NCBI GenBank assembly: GCA_000620545.1
Contig: KK211150.1
Span: 539,423-603,422 of the forward strand
DNA length: 64,000 bases
Origin: Intrasporangiaceae bacterium URHB0013
Lineage (GTDB): Bacteria; Actinomycetota; Actinomycetes; Actinomycetales; Dermatophilaceae
Direction of reading: 5' to 3'
Part shown: one piece after another, positions 8,414-17,385 of the stretch
Layout of the letters: each line of letters begins with the position of its first letter
Position numbering within the stretch: the stretch's first letter is position 1
Made by a program: the position numbers and the translations under genes
Notes under the pieces: generated by a model
Told to the model about the DNA's origin: nothing
Seen by the model: the letters and a program-made list of their open reading frames with translations, nothing else
The model's database searches: none

Positions 8414-9226
8414 CTACTGCAGCTCGTGCGAGAGCTCGGTGGGCTCGTCGCCTCCGACCATCTGGCGCGTGAGCTCGTCGAGACCCACGTCCGCGCGGTC
8501 CTTGTCGAGCACGGCCTGGCCGAGGTTGAGGATGACGAAGTGGTTGCCGACGAGGTAGGCGTGGTGCGGGTTGTGGGTGACGAAGACGACGCCGAGGCCG
8601 GCGTCCCGGGCGGCAGCGGTGTACTTGAGCACGACCCCGGACTGCTTGACGCCGAGGGCCGCGGTCGGTTCGTCGAGGATGAGCACGCGCGCGCCGAAGT
8701 GGACGGCCCGGGCGATGGCGACGCACTGCCGCTGGCCACCCGAGAGGGTGCCGATGGGCTGGTTGATGTCCGTGACCACGACCCCCATCCTGCGGAGCTC
8801 CTCGTCGGCGATGCGCTTCATGTCGGCGATCCGCAGGCTCGCGAACGGACCTCTGCCGCTCGTCAGCTCGCGGCCGAGGAAGAAGCTGCGCCACACCTCC
8901 ATGAGCGGCACGACGGCGAGGTCCTGGTGCACGGTCGCGATGCCGAGGTCGAGGGACTCGCGCGGCGAGCCGAACGACACCTCCTTGCCATCGACCTTCA
9001 TCGTGCCCTCGTCATGCGGGTGCAGGCCGGCCATGATCTTGATCAGCGTCGACTTGCCCGCGCCGTGGTCGCCGAGAACGCACGTCACCTCGCCGGCGCG
9101 CACCGTGAGGTTGATCCCCCTGAGCGCACGGATCGCGCCGTACCTCTTGCCGACATCCCTCAGCACGATGAGCGGCTCTCCCGGGTGGAGCTCCGGGTGC
9201 GCGTGCTCGGAAAGGGTGTCAGTCAT
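8414..9226 (-). CDS. Sugar-type ABC transporter ATP-binding protein (orphan)
   Basis: A 270-residue single-cassette ATPase of the carbohydrate uptake type 2 group (FrcA-like). The signature LSGGQRQCVAIARA, Walker B VLILDEPTAALG and the switch His (FVTHN) are present. Walker A reads GDHGAGKST, with His where most relatives have Asn. The start is ATG 9226, preceded by AAAGGTGGG; an in-frame ATG 54 bases upstream lacks this. Normal partners, a membrane permease and a periplasmic-type binding protein, are absent on both sides. Divergent location from the iol operon suggests myo-inositol or a related polyol as substrate. Confidence 0.88.
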   Translation of the reverse strand: MTDTLSEHAHPELHPGEPLIVLRDVGKRYGAIRALRGINLTVRAGEVTCVLGDHGAGKSTLIKIMAGLHPHDEGTMKVDGKEVSFGSPRESLDLGIATVHQDLAVVPLMEVWRSFFLGRELTSGRGPFASLRIADMKRIADEELRRMGVVVTDINQPIGTLSGGQRQCVAIARAVHFGARVLILDEPTAALGVKQSGVVLKYTAAARDAGLGVVFVTHNPHHAYLVGNHFVILNLGQAVLDKDRADVGLDELTRQMVGGDEPTELSHELQ

Positions 9227-9307
9227 GTCAGCCCACCTTTCGGCGGTCGAGAACCAGCGTCTGGAGGATGCTCCTCGCACGAAGCCTATGTCAAGGCGTG
9301 GTCAAAC

Positions 9308-9335
9308 ATCATAATGTCCTAACATTTGCTTGACA
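9308..9335. promoter_or_regulatory. Divergent promoter/operator region of the inositol island
   Basis: This is the only AT-rich patch of the 230-base gap. It contains the inverted repeat AATGT-CCTA-ACATT (9313-9326), a probable operator. On the minus strand a TATGAT -10-like box (complement of 9308-9313) with TGTCAA 16 bases upstream faces the ABC ATPase; the inverted repeat overlaps its core. On the plus strand TTGACA (9330-9335) faces iolG but has no convincing -10. Confidence 0.5.
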
Positions 9336-9456
9336 GGCGAACGCTGCGGCACGACGATCGTCCTCGAAGGGACGACGACGTCGAGGCGCTCGCCGTCCGG
9401 ACCTCGCGGCGACCACCCCGGCTCTCCGCCCCGCGACCACCCAAGGGAGTGTGCCC

Positions 9457-10461
9457 ATGCGCATCGGACTGGCTGGAGTCGGACGCATCGGGGCGTTCCA
9501 CGCCGAGACCCTCCGTGACCTGTCCGACGTCGACGAGGTCGTCGTCGCCGACCTCGATGCCGACGCTGCACGCGGCGTCGGCGACAAGCTCGACGTGGGC
9601 TTCGCGTCCTCTGCCGCCGAGCTGCTCGCCCGCGGTGTCGACGGCTTCGTCGTCTCCACCGCGACACCGGGCCATGCGCCGCTCCTCCGGCTCGGCCTCG
9701 CGGCCGGCGTGCCGACCTTCTGCGAGAAGCCCGTCGCGGCCACGCTCGACGAGACGTTGGAGCTCGCGCGGCTCGTCGCGGAGTCGAGCACCCCCGTGCA
9801 CGTCGGCTTCCAGCGCCGCTTCGACCTGGGCTACCAGCGCGCTCGGGCGGCCGTCGCCGGCGGCGAGCTCGGCTTCCTCCACAGCATCCGCGCCCAGACT
9901 CACGACCAGGCGCCGCCCCACGCCGCCTACGTCCCGACGAGCGGCGGCCTCTTCCGGGACTGCTCGATCCACGACTTCGACATCATCCGCTTCGTCACCG
10001 GCCGCGAGGTCGCCACCGTCTACGCGACCGGGGCCAACAAGGGCGCCGCGTTCTTCTTCGAGGCGGGAGACGTCGACACGGCCGCAGCCGTCCTCACCCT
10101 CGACGACGGCACCCTCGTCAACCTCTCGGCAACGCGGTACAACGGGGCGGGCCACGACGTGCGCATGGAGGTGCTCGGCAGCGACGGCACGATCGGCGTC
10201 GGCTACGACGACTCCCTGGCCGTCACCTCGGCCGAGCCCGGCGCGACCTACCCGTCCGGCCCGCGCCACTGGTCGTTCATGGAGCGCTTCCTCCCGGCCT
10301 ACCGCGCGGAGCTGACCGCCTTCGTCGCGGTCGCGCGCGGTGCACTCGCCTCGCCGTGCACGGTGGACGACGCCCTCCAGGCCTTCCGCGTGGCCGAGGC
10401 GTGCGAGCTCTCTCGGCGTGAGGCGCGCGTGGTCTCGCTCGACGAGATCCCGAGCCGGTGA
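9457..10461 (+). CDS. iolG: Gfo/Idh/MocA family inositol dehydrogenase
   Basis: A 334-residue NAD(P)-dependent oxidoreductase with the Rossmann motif GVGRIG near the N-terminus, the catalytic-region EKPVA (about 91-95) and the D-x3-H motif DCSIHDFDIIRF. It probably oxidises myo- or scyllo-inositol to the corresponding inosose, the first step of inositol breakdown. ATG 9457 follows GGGAG by seven bases; the GTG at 9451 would be too close. It leads a chain of overlapping genes (GTGA overlap with iolC). A second family member ends the operon, so the two may handle different inositol stereoisomers or redox cofactors. Confidence 0.88.
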   Translation: MRIGLAGVGRIGAFHAETLRDLSDVDEVVVADLDADAARGVGDKLDVGFASSAAELLARGVDGFVVSTATPGHAPLLRLGLAAGVPTFCEKPVAATLDETLELARLVAESSTPVHVGFQRRFDLGYQRARAAVAGGELGFLHSIRAQTHDQAPPHAAYVPTSGGLFRDCSIHDFDIIRFVTGREVATVYATGANKGAAFFFEAGDVDTAAAVLTLDDGTLVNLSATRYNGAGHDVRMEVLGSDGTIGVGYDDSLAVTSAEPGATYPSGPRHWSFMERFLPAYRAELTAFVAVARGALASPCTVDDALQAFRVAEACELSRREARVVSLDEIPSR

Positions 10462-11489
10462 CGGGCGTGGAGACCACGGACACGGTGAGCTCCGCAGCCG
10501 GCGACACGGCATACGCCACGGCTTTCGACGTCGTCGCGATCGGACGCACCGGCGTCGACATCTACCCGCTCCAGCACGGGGTCGGCCTCGAGAAGGTCCG
10601 CACCTTCGAGAAGTTCCTCGGCGGCAGCGCGACCAACGTCGCCGTGGCGGCGTCGCGCCACGGCCACCGTGTCGCGCTGATCACCCGCACGGGGCAGGAT
10701 CCGTTCGGTCGCTACATCCACGAGGCGCTGCGCGACTTCGGCGTCGACGACACCTTCGTCTCGGCCGTCGCCGGGCCGCCGACACCGGTCACCTTCTGCG
10801 AGGTCTTCCCACCCGACGACTTCCCGCTGTGGTTCTACCGCTACCCGATCGCCCCCGACCTCATGGTCGAGCCGGACGAGCTGCCGCTCGACGCGATCCG
10901 CGGTGCAGGCGTCTACTGGTCCACGGTGACGGGACTGTCGCAGGAGCCGAGCCGGTCTGCGCACTTCCGCGCCTGGCAGGCTCGCGGCCGACGCAGCCAC
11001 ACCGTGCTCGACCTCGACTACCGCCCAATGTTCTGGACCGGGCCGGCCGAGGCGCGGGAGCAGGTCCGACGCGCACTCGACCACGTCACCGTCGCGGTCG
11101 GCAACCGCGAGGAGTGCGAGGTCGCCGTCGGCGAGACGGACCCGCACCGGGCCGCCGACGCGCTCCTCGACCGCGGCGTGGAGCTCGCCGTCGTGAAGCA
11201 GGGTCCCAAGGGGGTCCTTGCGGTGACGCGCGAGGAACGTGTCGAGGTGCCGCCCCACCCCGTCGACGTCGTCAACGGACTCGGGGCCGGCGACGCCTTC
11301 GGCGGAGCACTGTGCCACGGGCTGCTCGAGGGCTGGGACCTGCGGCGCGTCCTCCGGTTCGCCAACGTCGCAGGTGCGATCGTCGCCGGCAAGCTCGAGT
11401 GCTCGACCGCGATGCCGACCTCCGCCGAGGTCGAGGAGCGCCTGGCCGGCGCTTCGCCGTTCGCCACCGTCGCCGAGGAGGCACGATGA
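10458..11489 (+). CDS. iolC: 5-dehydro-2-deoxygluconokinase
   Basis: A 343-residue PfkB-family sugar kinase. Residues after about 20 show the family N-terminal motif (GGSATNVAVAASRHG) and the C-terminal ATP/catalytic motif NGLGAGDAFGGAL with the base Asp. IolC phosphorylates 2-deoxy-5-keto-gluconate at O6. The assignment rests on family plus position between iolG and the aldolase and iolB. Start and stop overlap its neighbours by four bases on both sides (GTGA, ATGA), so translation is coupled. The start is a GTG, like several others in this operon. Confidence 0.92.
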   Translation: MTGVETTDTVSSAAGDTAYATAFDVVAIGRTGVDIYPLQHGVGLEKVRTFEKFLGGSATNVAVAASRHGHRVALITRTGQDPFGRYIHEALRDFGVDDTFVSAVAGPPTPVTFCEVFPPDDFPLWFYRYPIAPDLMVEPDELPLDAIRGAGVYWSTVTGLSQEPSRSAHFRAWQARGRRSHTVLDLDYRPMFWTGPAEAREQVRRALDHVTVAVGNREECEVAVGETDPHRAADALLDRGVELAVVKQGPKGVLAVTREERVEVPPHPVDVVNGLGAGDAFGGALCHGLLEGWDLRRVLRFANVAGAIVAGKLECSTAMPTSAEVEERLAGASPFATVAEEAR

Positions 11490-12433
11490 CCAGCACGCCG
11501 GTCACGTCGACCGCCACGTCGACCGCCACGTCGACCGCCACGTCGATCGTCCGTGTCGCCGACCTGACGGAGATCCGCGTGCGCGAGCCGGGACGCATCG
11601 TCGCCGCCTGGGCTGCCCGCCGGCGCCGTCCCCTCGTCGGTGAGGACGGCCGGATGCTCCTCGTCGCCGCCGACCACCCTGCGCGGGGCGCCCTGGGCGT
11701 CCGCGGCGCCGGCGCCGCCATGGCTAGTCGCAGCGAGCTGCTCGAGCGCCTCGTCACCGCGCTGCAGCGGCCCGGTGTCGACGGCGTGCTCGGCACCCCC
11801 GACGTCCTCGATGACCTGCTGCTCCTCGGCGCCCTCGACGGCAAGGTCGCCATCGGCTCGATGAACCGCGGCGGCCTGCAGGGTGCCAGCTTCGAGCTCG
11901 ACGACCGGTTCACCGCCTACACCGCGGACGAGATCGCCGCCCGCGGCATCGACGGCGGCAAGATGCTGACGCGCATCTGCCTCGAGGATGCCGGCACCGT
12001 GGCCACGCTCGAGGCGAGCGCCCGGGCGATCACGGAGCTGGCCGAGCACCAGCTCATGGCCATGGTGGAGCCGTTCCTCTCCACCTGCGAAGGTGGTCGG
12101 GTGGCCAACCAGCTCGATCCCGACTCCACGATCAGGTCGATCCACATCGCCGCTGGCCTGGGTGCCTCGAGCGCCTACACGTGGCTCAAGCTGCCCGTCG
12201 TCGACGAGCTCGACCGCGTCATGGACGCGACGACGCTGCCGACCCTCCTCCTCGGCGGCGACCCCCAGGGCGATCCGCAGGACACCTACGCGTCATGGGG
12301 TCGCGCGCTCGACCTGCCGGCCGTGCGAGGTCTCGTCGTCGGTCGCGCCCTCCTCTTCCCGCCCGACGGTGACGTCGCCGCGGCCGTCGACATCGCCGCC
12401 GGGCTCGTGCACGGGAACGGCGCCGCAGGGTGA
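11486..12433 (+). CDS. Cgl0158-type (beta/alpha)8 aldolase, probable IolJ substitute
   Basis: A 315-residue TIM-barrel protein related to class I DeoC/LacD-type aldolases. In actinomycete inositol operons a Cgl0158-family gene takes the place of classical iolJ, so it probably splits 2-deoxy-5-keto-6-phosphogluconate into dihydroxyacetone phosphate and malonate semialdehyde. Barrel strands such as RMLLVAADHP, GKVAIGSMNRGG, HQLMAMVEPF and YTWLKLPVV are visible; the lysine in the last is a candidate Schiff-base residue. The first 20 residues are a low-complexity T/S/A tract made by a 12-bp DNA repeat and are unlikely to belong to the fold. Confidence 0.8.
   Translation: MTSTPVTSTATSTATSTATSIVRVADLTEIRVREPGRIVAAWAARRRRPLVGEDGRMLLVAADHPARGALGVRGAGAAMASRSELLERLVTALQRPGVDGVLGTPDVLDDLLLLGALDGKVAIGSMNRGGLQGASFELDDRFTAYTADEIAARGIDGGKMLTRICLEDAGTVATLEASARAITELAEHQLMAMVEPFLSTCEGGRVANQLDPDSTIRSIHIAAGLGASSAYTWLKLPVVDELDRVMDATTLPTLLLGGDPQGDPQDTYASWGRALDLPAVRGLVVGRALLFPPDGDVAAAVDIAAGLVHGNGAAG
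11503..11546 (+). repeat. 12-bp in-frame tandem repeat
   Basis: The unit CACGTCGACCGC is repeated 3.7 times inside the start of the aldolase gene and encodes repeated Thr-Ser-Thr-Ala. Twelve bases keep the frame, so copy-number changes would alter only the length of the N-terminal tail. Confidence 0.85.
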
Positions 12434-13359
12434 GCGACAACGAGCGATGGGTGCGCCCGCTCGGGAGCGCCCGCACGACGCAGTGGTCGGTCGCCATCGA
12501 CGATGCGGTTCACGGCTGGTCGCACACGCGGTTGTATGCCGCCGACCTCGATCCCGGGCAGAGCCGCACCATCGCGGCGAGCGAGTGGGAGCACGTCGTC
12601 GTGCCGCTCTCGGGCTCCGTCACCGTCACGGCACGCGACCCCGACGGCGGGACGCACGAGGCGCATCTGGCTGGACGGGCGTCGGTCTTCGCGGGCCCGA
12701 CCGACGTCGCCTACGCCTCGCGTGACGCGGAGCTGACGGTGGCCGCCGAGGGCGGCCCCGCCCGAGTCGCGGTGTGCGGCGCCCGCGCGGCGGAGCGGCA
12801 CACGCCGCCGTTCCGCCACGTGGAGCGCGCCGACGTGCCTGTCGAGCTGCGCGGGGCGGGTGTGGCGTCGCGCGAGGTGCGCAACTTCGGCATCCCCGGT
12901 GTCCTCGACGCCGACGCGGTCATCGCGTGCGAGGTCATCACCCCGGGTGGCAACTGGAGCTCCTACCCACCGCACAAGCACGACGAGGACCGTCCCGGCG
13001 TGGAGAGCGAGCTCGAGGAGATCTACTACTTCGAGGTCGCGCCGTCGGCGGGCGCGCCCGAGGCTGCGAGCACGAGCGCCGTGGGCTACCAACGGGTCTA
13101 CGGCACCGACGAACGTCCCATCGACGTGTTCGCCGAGGTCCGCTCGGGTGACGTCGTCCTGGTACCGCACGGCTGGCACGGCCCGGCGATGGCCGCCCCG
13201 GGCTACGACCTGTACTACCTCAACGTCATGGCCGGCCCCGGCACCGGGAGCAACGGGCGGGCCTGGCTCATCTGCGACGACCCAGCACACGGCTGGGTCC
13301 GCGACACGTGGTCCGACCAGCCGGTCGACCCCCGACTCCCGTTTGGAGGCACTCGATGA
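12430..13359 (+). CDS. iolB: 5-deoxy-glucuronate isomerase
   Basis: A 309-residue bicupin that converts 5-deoxy-glucuronate to 2-deoxy-5-keto-gluconate, the IolC substrate. The second cupin carries the metal-site pattern YPPHKHDEDRPGVESELEEIYYFEV and a later VPHGWHGPA, with the expected His and Glu ligands. Length is normal. It starts with a GTG overlapping the aldolase stop (GTGA) and its own stop overlaps the iolD start (ATGA). Position and sequence agree, so the call is firm. Confidence 0.95.
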   Translation: MSDNERWVRPLGSARTTQWSVAIDDAVHGWSHTRLYAADLDPGQSRTIAASEWEHVVVPLSGSVTVTARDPDGGTHEAHLAGRASVFAGPTDVAYASRDAELTVAAEGGPARVAVCGARAAERHTPPFRHVERADVPVELRGAGVASREVRNFGIPGVLDADAVIACEVITPGGNWSSYPPHKHDEDRPGVESELEEIYYFEVAPSAGAPEAASTSAVGYQRVYGTDERPIDVFAEVRSGDVVLVPHGWHGPAMAAPGYDLYYLNVMAGPGTGSNGRAWLICDDPAHGWVRDTWSDQPVDPRLPFGGTR

Positions 13360-15344
13360 CGAGCGACACCCAGGCCGTGTCGGGCGGCACGAGCGTGCGC
13401 CTGACCGTGGCCCAGGCCGTGGTCCGCTTCCTCGCCAACCAGTGGAGCGAGCGCGACGGCGAGCGGCAGAAGCTCTTCGCCGGGTGCTTCGGCATCTTCG
13501 GCCACGGCAACGTCGCCGGGCTGGGTCAGGCGCTGCTCCAGAACGAGCTGGCCGACGGCGAGGAGCGCCTCAGGTACGTCCTCGCCCGCAACGAGCAGGC
13601 CATGGTCCACACGTCCGTCGCCTACGCCCGCCAGAAGGACCGCCTCCAGACGTGGGCGTGCACGGCGTCCGTCGGCCCGGGTTCGACGAACATGCTGACC
13701 GGTGCCGCGCTGGCGACGATCAACCGGATCCCCGTGCTGCTCCTGCCGTCGGGCACCTTCGCGACGCGCGTCAGCTCGCCGGTGCTCCAGGAGCTCGAGC
13801 TGCCGTATGCCGCGGACGTCACGGTCAACGACGCCTTCCGGCCGCTGTCGAAGTTCTTCGACCGGGTGAACCGTCCCGAGCAGCTGCCGTCGGCGCTGCT
13901 GGGCGCCATGCGGGTGCTCACCGATCCCGTCGAGACCGGCGCCGTGACGCTGGCGCTGCCCCAGGACGTGCAGGCCGAGGCTCACGACTGGCCGGCCCCG
14001 CTCTTCGCGCCCCGCGTGTGGCGCGTGGCCCGGCCGCTTCCCGAGGCGGTCGACGTGGCCGACGCCGCCGAGGTCATCCGTTCGGCGAGGCGCCCGCTCG
14101 TCGTCGCCGGTGGCGGCGTGCACTACTCCGGCGCGGAGGAGGCGCTGCGGGCGTTCTGCGAGCAGACCGGCATCCCCGTGGGGGAGTCACAGGCGGGCAA
14201 GGGCTCGCTCCCGCACGGGCACCCGCAGCAGATGGGCGCGGTCGGCTCGACCGGCACGACGGCTGCCAACGCCCTCGCCGCCGAGGCCGACGTCGTCATC
14301 GGCATCGGGACGCGCTGGAGCGACTTCACCACCGCGTCACGGACAGCATTCCAGGACAGCGGAATTCGCTTCGTCAACATCAACGTCGCGCGCTTCGACG
14401 CGGGCAAGCACTCCGGCCTCTCCGTCGTGGCCGATGCCCGCGAGGCGCTCACCGCCCTTGCGCGTGCCCTCGACGAGTATGCCGTCGACGACGCCTACCG
14501 CTCGCGCCAGGCTGCGCTGTGGGCTGAGTGGGACGCGTCTGTGGAGGCGGCCTTCCACCCGGGATCCGAGGTGACCGACCGGCTCGCCGACGGGCTGCTG
14601 ACCCAGGGCCAGGTGCTGGGAGCGGTCAACGAGCTCAGCGACCCCCGCGACGTCGTGCTCTGCGCGGCCGGCTCGATGCCCGGCGACATCCACAAGCTCT
14701 GGCGCGTGCGCGATCCCAAGGCGTACCACGTCGAGTACGGCTACTCCTGCATGGGCTACGAGGTGCCCGCCTCGATCGGCATCCGCCTCGCCGACGACAC
14801 GCGTGACGTCTTCGCCATGGTCGGTGACGGGGGATACCTCATGATGCCGACCGAGCTCGTCACGGCGGTGCAGGAGCGTGTCAAGGTCGTCGTCGTGCTC
14901 GTGCAGAACCACGGCTTCCACTCGATCGGATCGCTGTCCGAGTCGCTCGGCTCGCAGCGCTTCGGCACTAGCTACCGCTTCCGTGGTGAGTCGTCCGGGC
15001 GCCTCGACGGCGACGTCCTGCCCGTCGACCTCGCCGCCAACGCGCGCTCGCTCGGCGCGCACGTCATCGAGGTGCACTCGCTCGACGAGCTGCACCAGGC
15101 GATCAAGGAGGCCAAGGCCGCGCCGGCGGACGGTGGCCCCGTCGTCATCCACGTCGAGACCGACCCGCTCGTGCACGCGCCCGCCAGCGCGTCGTGGTGG
15201 GACGTGCCGGTCTCGGAGGTCAGCGACCTCGACACGACGCGGACGGCATACGCGGAGTACGTCGACCACAAGGCCACCCAGCGCCCCCTCATCACCCCCG
15301 CCCGTCGCTCGGGCGGCCACACCGACCCGGAGCCTTCGTCGTGA
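13356..15344 (+). CDS. iolD: 3D-(3,5/4)-trihydroxycyclohexane-1,2-dione hydrolase
   Basis: A 662-residue thiamine-diphosphate enzyme that opens the ring of the IolE product to give 5-deoxy-glucuronate. The N-terminal Pyr domain contains the catalytic-Glu region (RNEQAMVHTSVAYARQ). The C-terminal PP domain has the cofactor motif GDGGYLMMPTEL followed about 25 residues on by VQNHGFHSIG. Length is typical. The ATG at 13356 overlaps iolB by four bases; an in-frame codon further upstream lies inside iolB. A 70-base gap separates it from the next gene. Confidence 0.96.
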   Translation: MTSDTQAVSGGTSVRLTVAQAVVRFLANQWSERDGERQKLFAGCFGIFGHGNVAGLGQALLQNELADGEERLRYVLARNEQAMVHTSVAYARQKDRLQTWACTASVGPGSTNMLTGAALATINRIPVLLLPSGTFATRVSSPVLQELELPYAADVTVNDAFRPLSKFFDRVNRPEQLPSALLGAMRVLTDPVETGAVTLALPQDVQAEAHDWPAPLFAPRVWRVARPLPEAVDVADAAEVIRSARRPLVVAGGGVHYSGAEEALRAFCEQTGIPVGESQAGKGSLPHGHPQQMGAVGSTGTTAANALAAEADVVIGIGTRWSDFTTASRTAFQDSGIRFVNINVARFDAGKHSGLSVVADAREALTALARALDEYAVDDAYRSRQAALWAEWDASVEAAFHPGSEVTDRLADGLLTQGQVLGAVNELSDPRDVVLCAAGSMPGDIHKLWRVRDPKAYHVEYGYSCMGYEVPASIGIRLADDTRDVFAMVGDGGYLMMPTELVTAVQERVKVVVVLVQNHGFHSIGSLSESLGSQRFGTSYRFRGESSGRLDGDVLPVDLAANARSLGAHVIEVHSLDELHQAIKEAKAAPADGGPVVIHVETDPLVHAPASASWWDVPVSEVSDLDTTRTAYAEYVDHKATQRPLITPARRSGGHTDPEPSS

Positions 15345-15414
15345 ACCGGCCCGACGACCGACCAGCGTGCCCCTGAAACCCTTGGCCCGCACCACTTCTG
15401 AGAGGAACCGACCG

Positions 15415-16347
15415 ATGGCCGAGTCCAAGGCCCGCAATCCCGACGACCGCTACAGCAAGCTGACGATCGGCGTCTGTCCGGACCAGTGGGGCGTCTGGTT
15501 CCCGGAGGACGAGAAGCAGATCCACTGGGAGACCGCGCTCGACGAGATGGCCGAGGCCGGCTTCTCGGTGATGGAGACGGGGCCGTTCGGCTACTTCCCC
15601 AAGGACCCGAACCGGCTGCAGGAGGAGATGGACCGGCGCGGCTTCACGGTCGTCGCCGGCACCGGCTGGGGCATCCTGCACAAGCCGGAGGCCTGGTCCG
15701 ACACGGAGAAGACGTTCCGCGAGATCGCCGAGACGCACGCCGCCGTCGGGGCGCAGTACATCGTGCACCTGCCCCCGATGTTCCGCGACGAGAAGACGTG
15801 GGCCTACACGGACGACCGCGTGCTCTTGACGCAGGCGTGGAACGCCTACATCCGCAACGCCGACAGGCTCGGCCGCATCATGAAGGAGGACTACGGACTC
15901 CAGATGGTGCTGCACCCGCACGGCGACAGCCACATCGAGACGCCCGAGGACATCGATCGCGTCTTCCAGGCGACCGACCCCGACTACGTCGGCTTCTGCC
16001 TCGACACGGGCCACATCGTCTACGGCGGCGGCGACCCGGTGGAGCTGTGCCGCACGTACCCGGAGCGGATCTCCTACGTCCACATCAAGGCGATGGACGA
16101 GGGCCTCGTCAAGCAGGCCCACGACGAGGACTGGCCGTTCGGCCTGGCCGTCGCCAAGGGCTGCTCGGTCGCGCCACCCGCCGGCGCCCCCGACATGCCT
16201 ACCTTCGTCGAGGCGCTCGCCGACCTCGACAAGGAGCTCTACGTCGTGTGCGAGCAGGACATGTATCCCTGCGACCCGTCGGTCCCCCTGCCCAACGCCA
16301 TCCAGACCCGCGAGTACCTCGCGTCCATCGGCCTCGGCCTCGAGTGA
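15415..16347 (+). CDS. Sugar phosphate isomerase/epimerase-fold protein, probable inosose dehydratase
   Basis: A 310-residue xylose-isomerase-like TIM barrel. Metal-binding strands are visible: [46 protein letters not shown] and ELYVVCEQD, giving the usual Glu/Asp/His/Glu site. In this operon the expected missing step is 2-keto-myo-inositol dehydration (IolE), which uses this fold, but the sequence is not close enough for me to exclude an IolH/IolI-type isomerase. ATG 15415 has AGAGGAA eight bases upstream. It is followed 16 bases later by iolG2. Confidence 0.8.
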   Translation: MAESKARNPDDRYSKLTIGVCPDQWGVWFPEDEKQIHWETALDEMAEAGFSVMETGPFGYFPKDPNRLQEEMDRRGFTVVAGTGWGILHKPEAWSDTEKTFREIAETHAAVGAQYIVHLPPMFRDEKTWAYTDDRVLLTQAWNAYIRNADRLGRIMKEDYGLQMVLHPHGDSHIETPEDIDRVFQATDPDYVGFCLDTGHIVYGGGDPVELCRTYPERISYVHIKAMDEGLVKQAHDEDWPFGLAVAKGCSVAPPAGAPDMPTFVEALADLDKELYVVCEQDMYPCDPSVPLPNAIQTREYLASIGLGLE

Positions 16348-16363
16348 CCGAGGAGTCACGCAG

Positions 16364-17368
16364 ATGACCGTTCGCATCGGCATGATCGGCCCCGGGGGCA
16401 TGGGACAGGCGCACATCGACCGCATCCACAGCGTCATCGCCGGGGGGCGGGTCGTCGCGGTGTCGGACGTCGACGAGACCCGGGCCAAGGAGGTGGCAGA
16501 CCGCATCGGCGGCACGGCCTACGCGGACTCGGCCGGCCTCATCGCGTCCGAGGAGGTCGACGCGCTCATGATCTGCAGCTACGGCCCGGCCCACGAGGTC
16601 GACGTGCTCGCCACCATCGCGGCCGGCAAGCCCGTCTTCTGCGAGAAGCCGCTGACGCCGACGGCTTCGGGCGCGATGCGCATCATGGAGGCCGAGGAGG
16701 CGGGCGGTCGCCGACTCGTCACGGTCGGCTTCATGCGGCGCTTCGACCGGAGCTACCGCGAGATGAAGGCGCTGCTCGACTCGGGCGACCTCGGCGAGAC
16801 GCTCATGGTCCACTGCGCCCACCGCAACCCGACCGCGCCCGAGACCTACACGTGGGACATGGCGATCAACGACACCGCGATCCACGAGGTCGACACGATG
16901 CGCTGGCTCCTCGGGGAGGAGTTCGTCTCGGCGCGCGTCGACAAGCCGAAGAAGACGTCGCTGCGCTTCGAGCACCTCCAGGACCCCCTGGTGCTGATCC
17001 TCGAGACCGAGTCGGGCGTGCGTGTCGACGACGAGATCTTCGTCAACTGCCAGTTCGGCTACGACATCCGCTGCGAGGCCGTCGCCGAGAAGGGCACGGT
17101 GTCGTTGAGCGACCAGAACGCGGTCGTCGTGCGCGACGGCGCCGGCGTGCGCAACGCGATCGCGCGCGACCACAACGACCGCTTCTGGGGCGCCTTCGTC
17201 ACCGAGGTGCAGGAGTGGGTCAGCGCCGTCGCCGTCGGCGAGCACACGGGGCCGACGTCATGGGACGGGTATGCCGCCGCGTGCGTCTGTGACGCCGGTG
17301 TCCGCGCGCTCACCGACGAGGGCGTCGTCAAGGTCGAGATGGCGGCGAAACCGGCCTTCTACGCCTGA
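16364..17368 (+). CDS. iolG: Gfo/Idh/MocA family inositol 2-dehydrogenase
   Basis: A 334-residue NAD-dependent dehydrogenase: Rossmann motif GPGGMG (9-14), EKPLTPT near residue 95, and the catalytic D/H pair in [17 protein letters not shown]. It resembles myo-inositol 2-dehydrogenases of actinomycete iol operons and may be the main enzyme making 2-keto-myo-inositol, with the copy at 9457 acting on another isomer. AGGAG lies eight bases before the ATG. It is the last gene of the operon and ends 17 bases before a convergent VOC gene. No iolA/mmsA gene follows. Confidence 0.9.
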   Translation: MTVRIGMIGPGGMGQAHIDRIHSVIAGGRVVAVSDVDETRAKEVADRIGGTAYADSAGLIASEEVDALMICSYGPAHEVDVLATIAAGKPVFCEKPLTPTASGAMRIMEAEEAGGRRLVTVGFMRRFDRSYREMKALLDSGDLGETLMVHCAHRNPTAPETYTWDMAINDTAIHEVDTMRWLLGEEFVSARVDKPKKTSLRFEHLQDPLVLILETESGVRVDDEIFVNCQFGYDIRCEAVAEKGTVSLSDQNAVVVRDGAGVRNAIARDHNDRFWGAFVTEVQEWVSAVAVGEHTGPTSWDGYAAACVCDAGVRALTDEGVVKVEMAAKPAFYA

Positions 17369-17385
17369 TCCTCCAGGTGCGATGT

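Noticed and set aside
10340-12433. One 697-codon frame spanning iolC and the aldolase
   Set aside because: The part before 11486 is a shadow of iolC in another frame; the real aldolase starts at the ATGA overlap.
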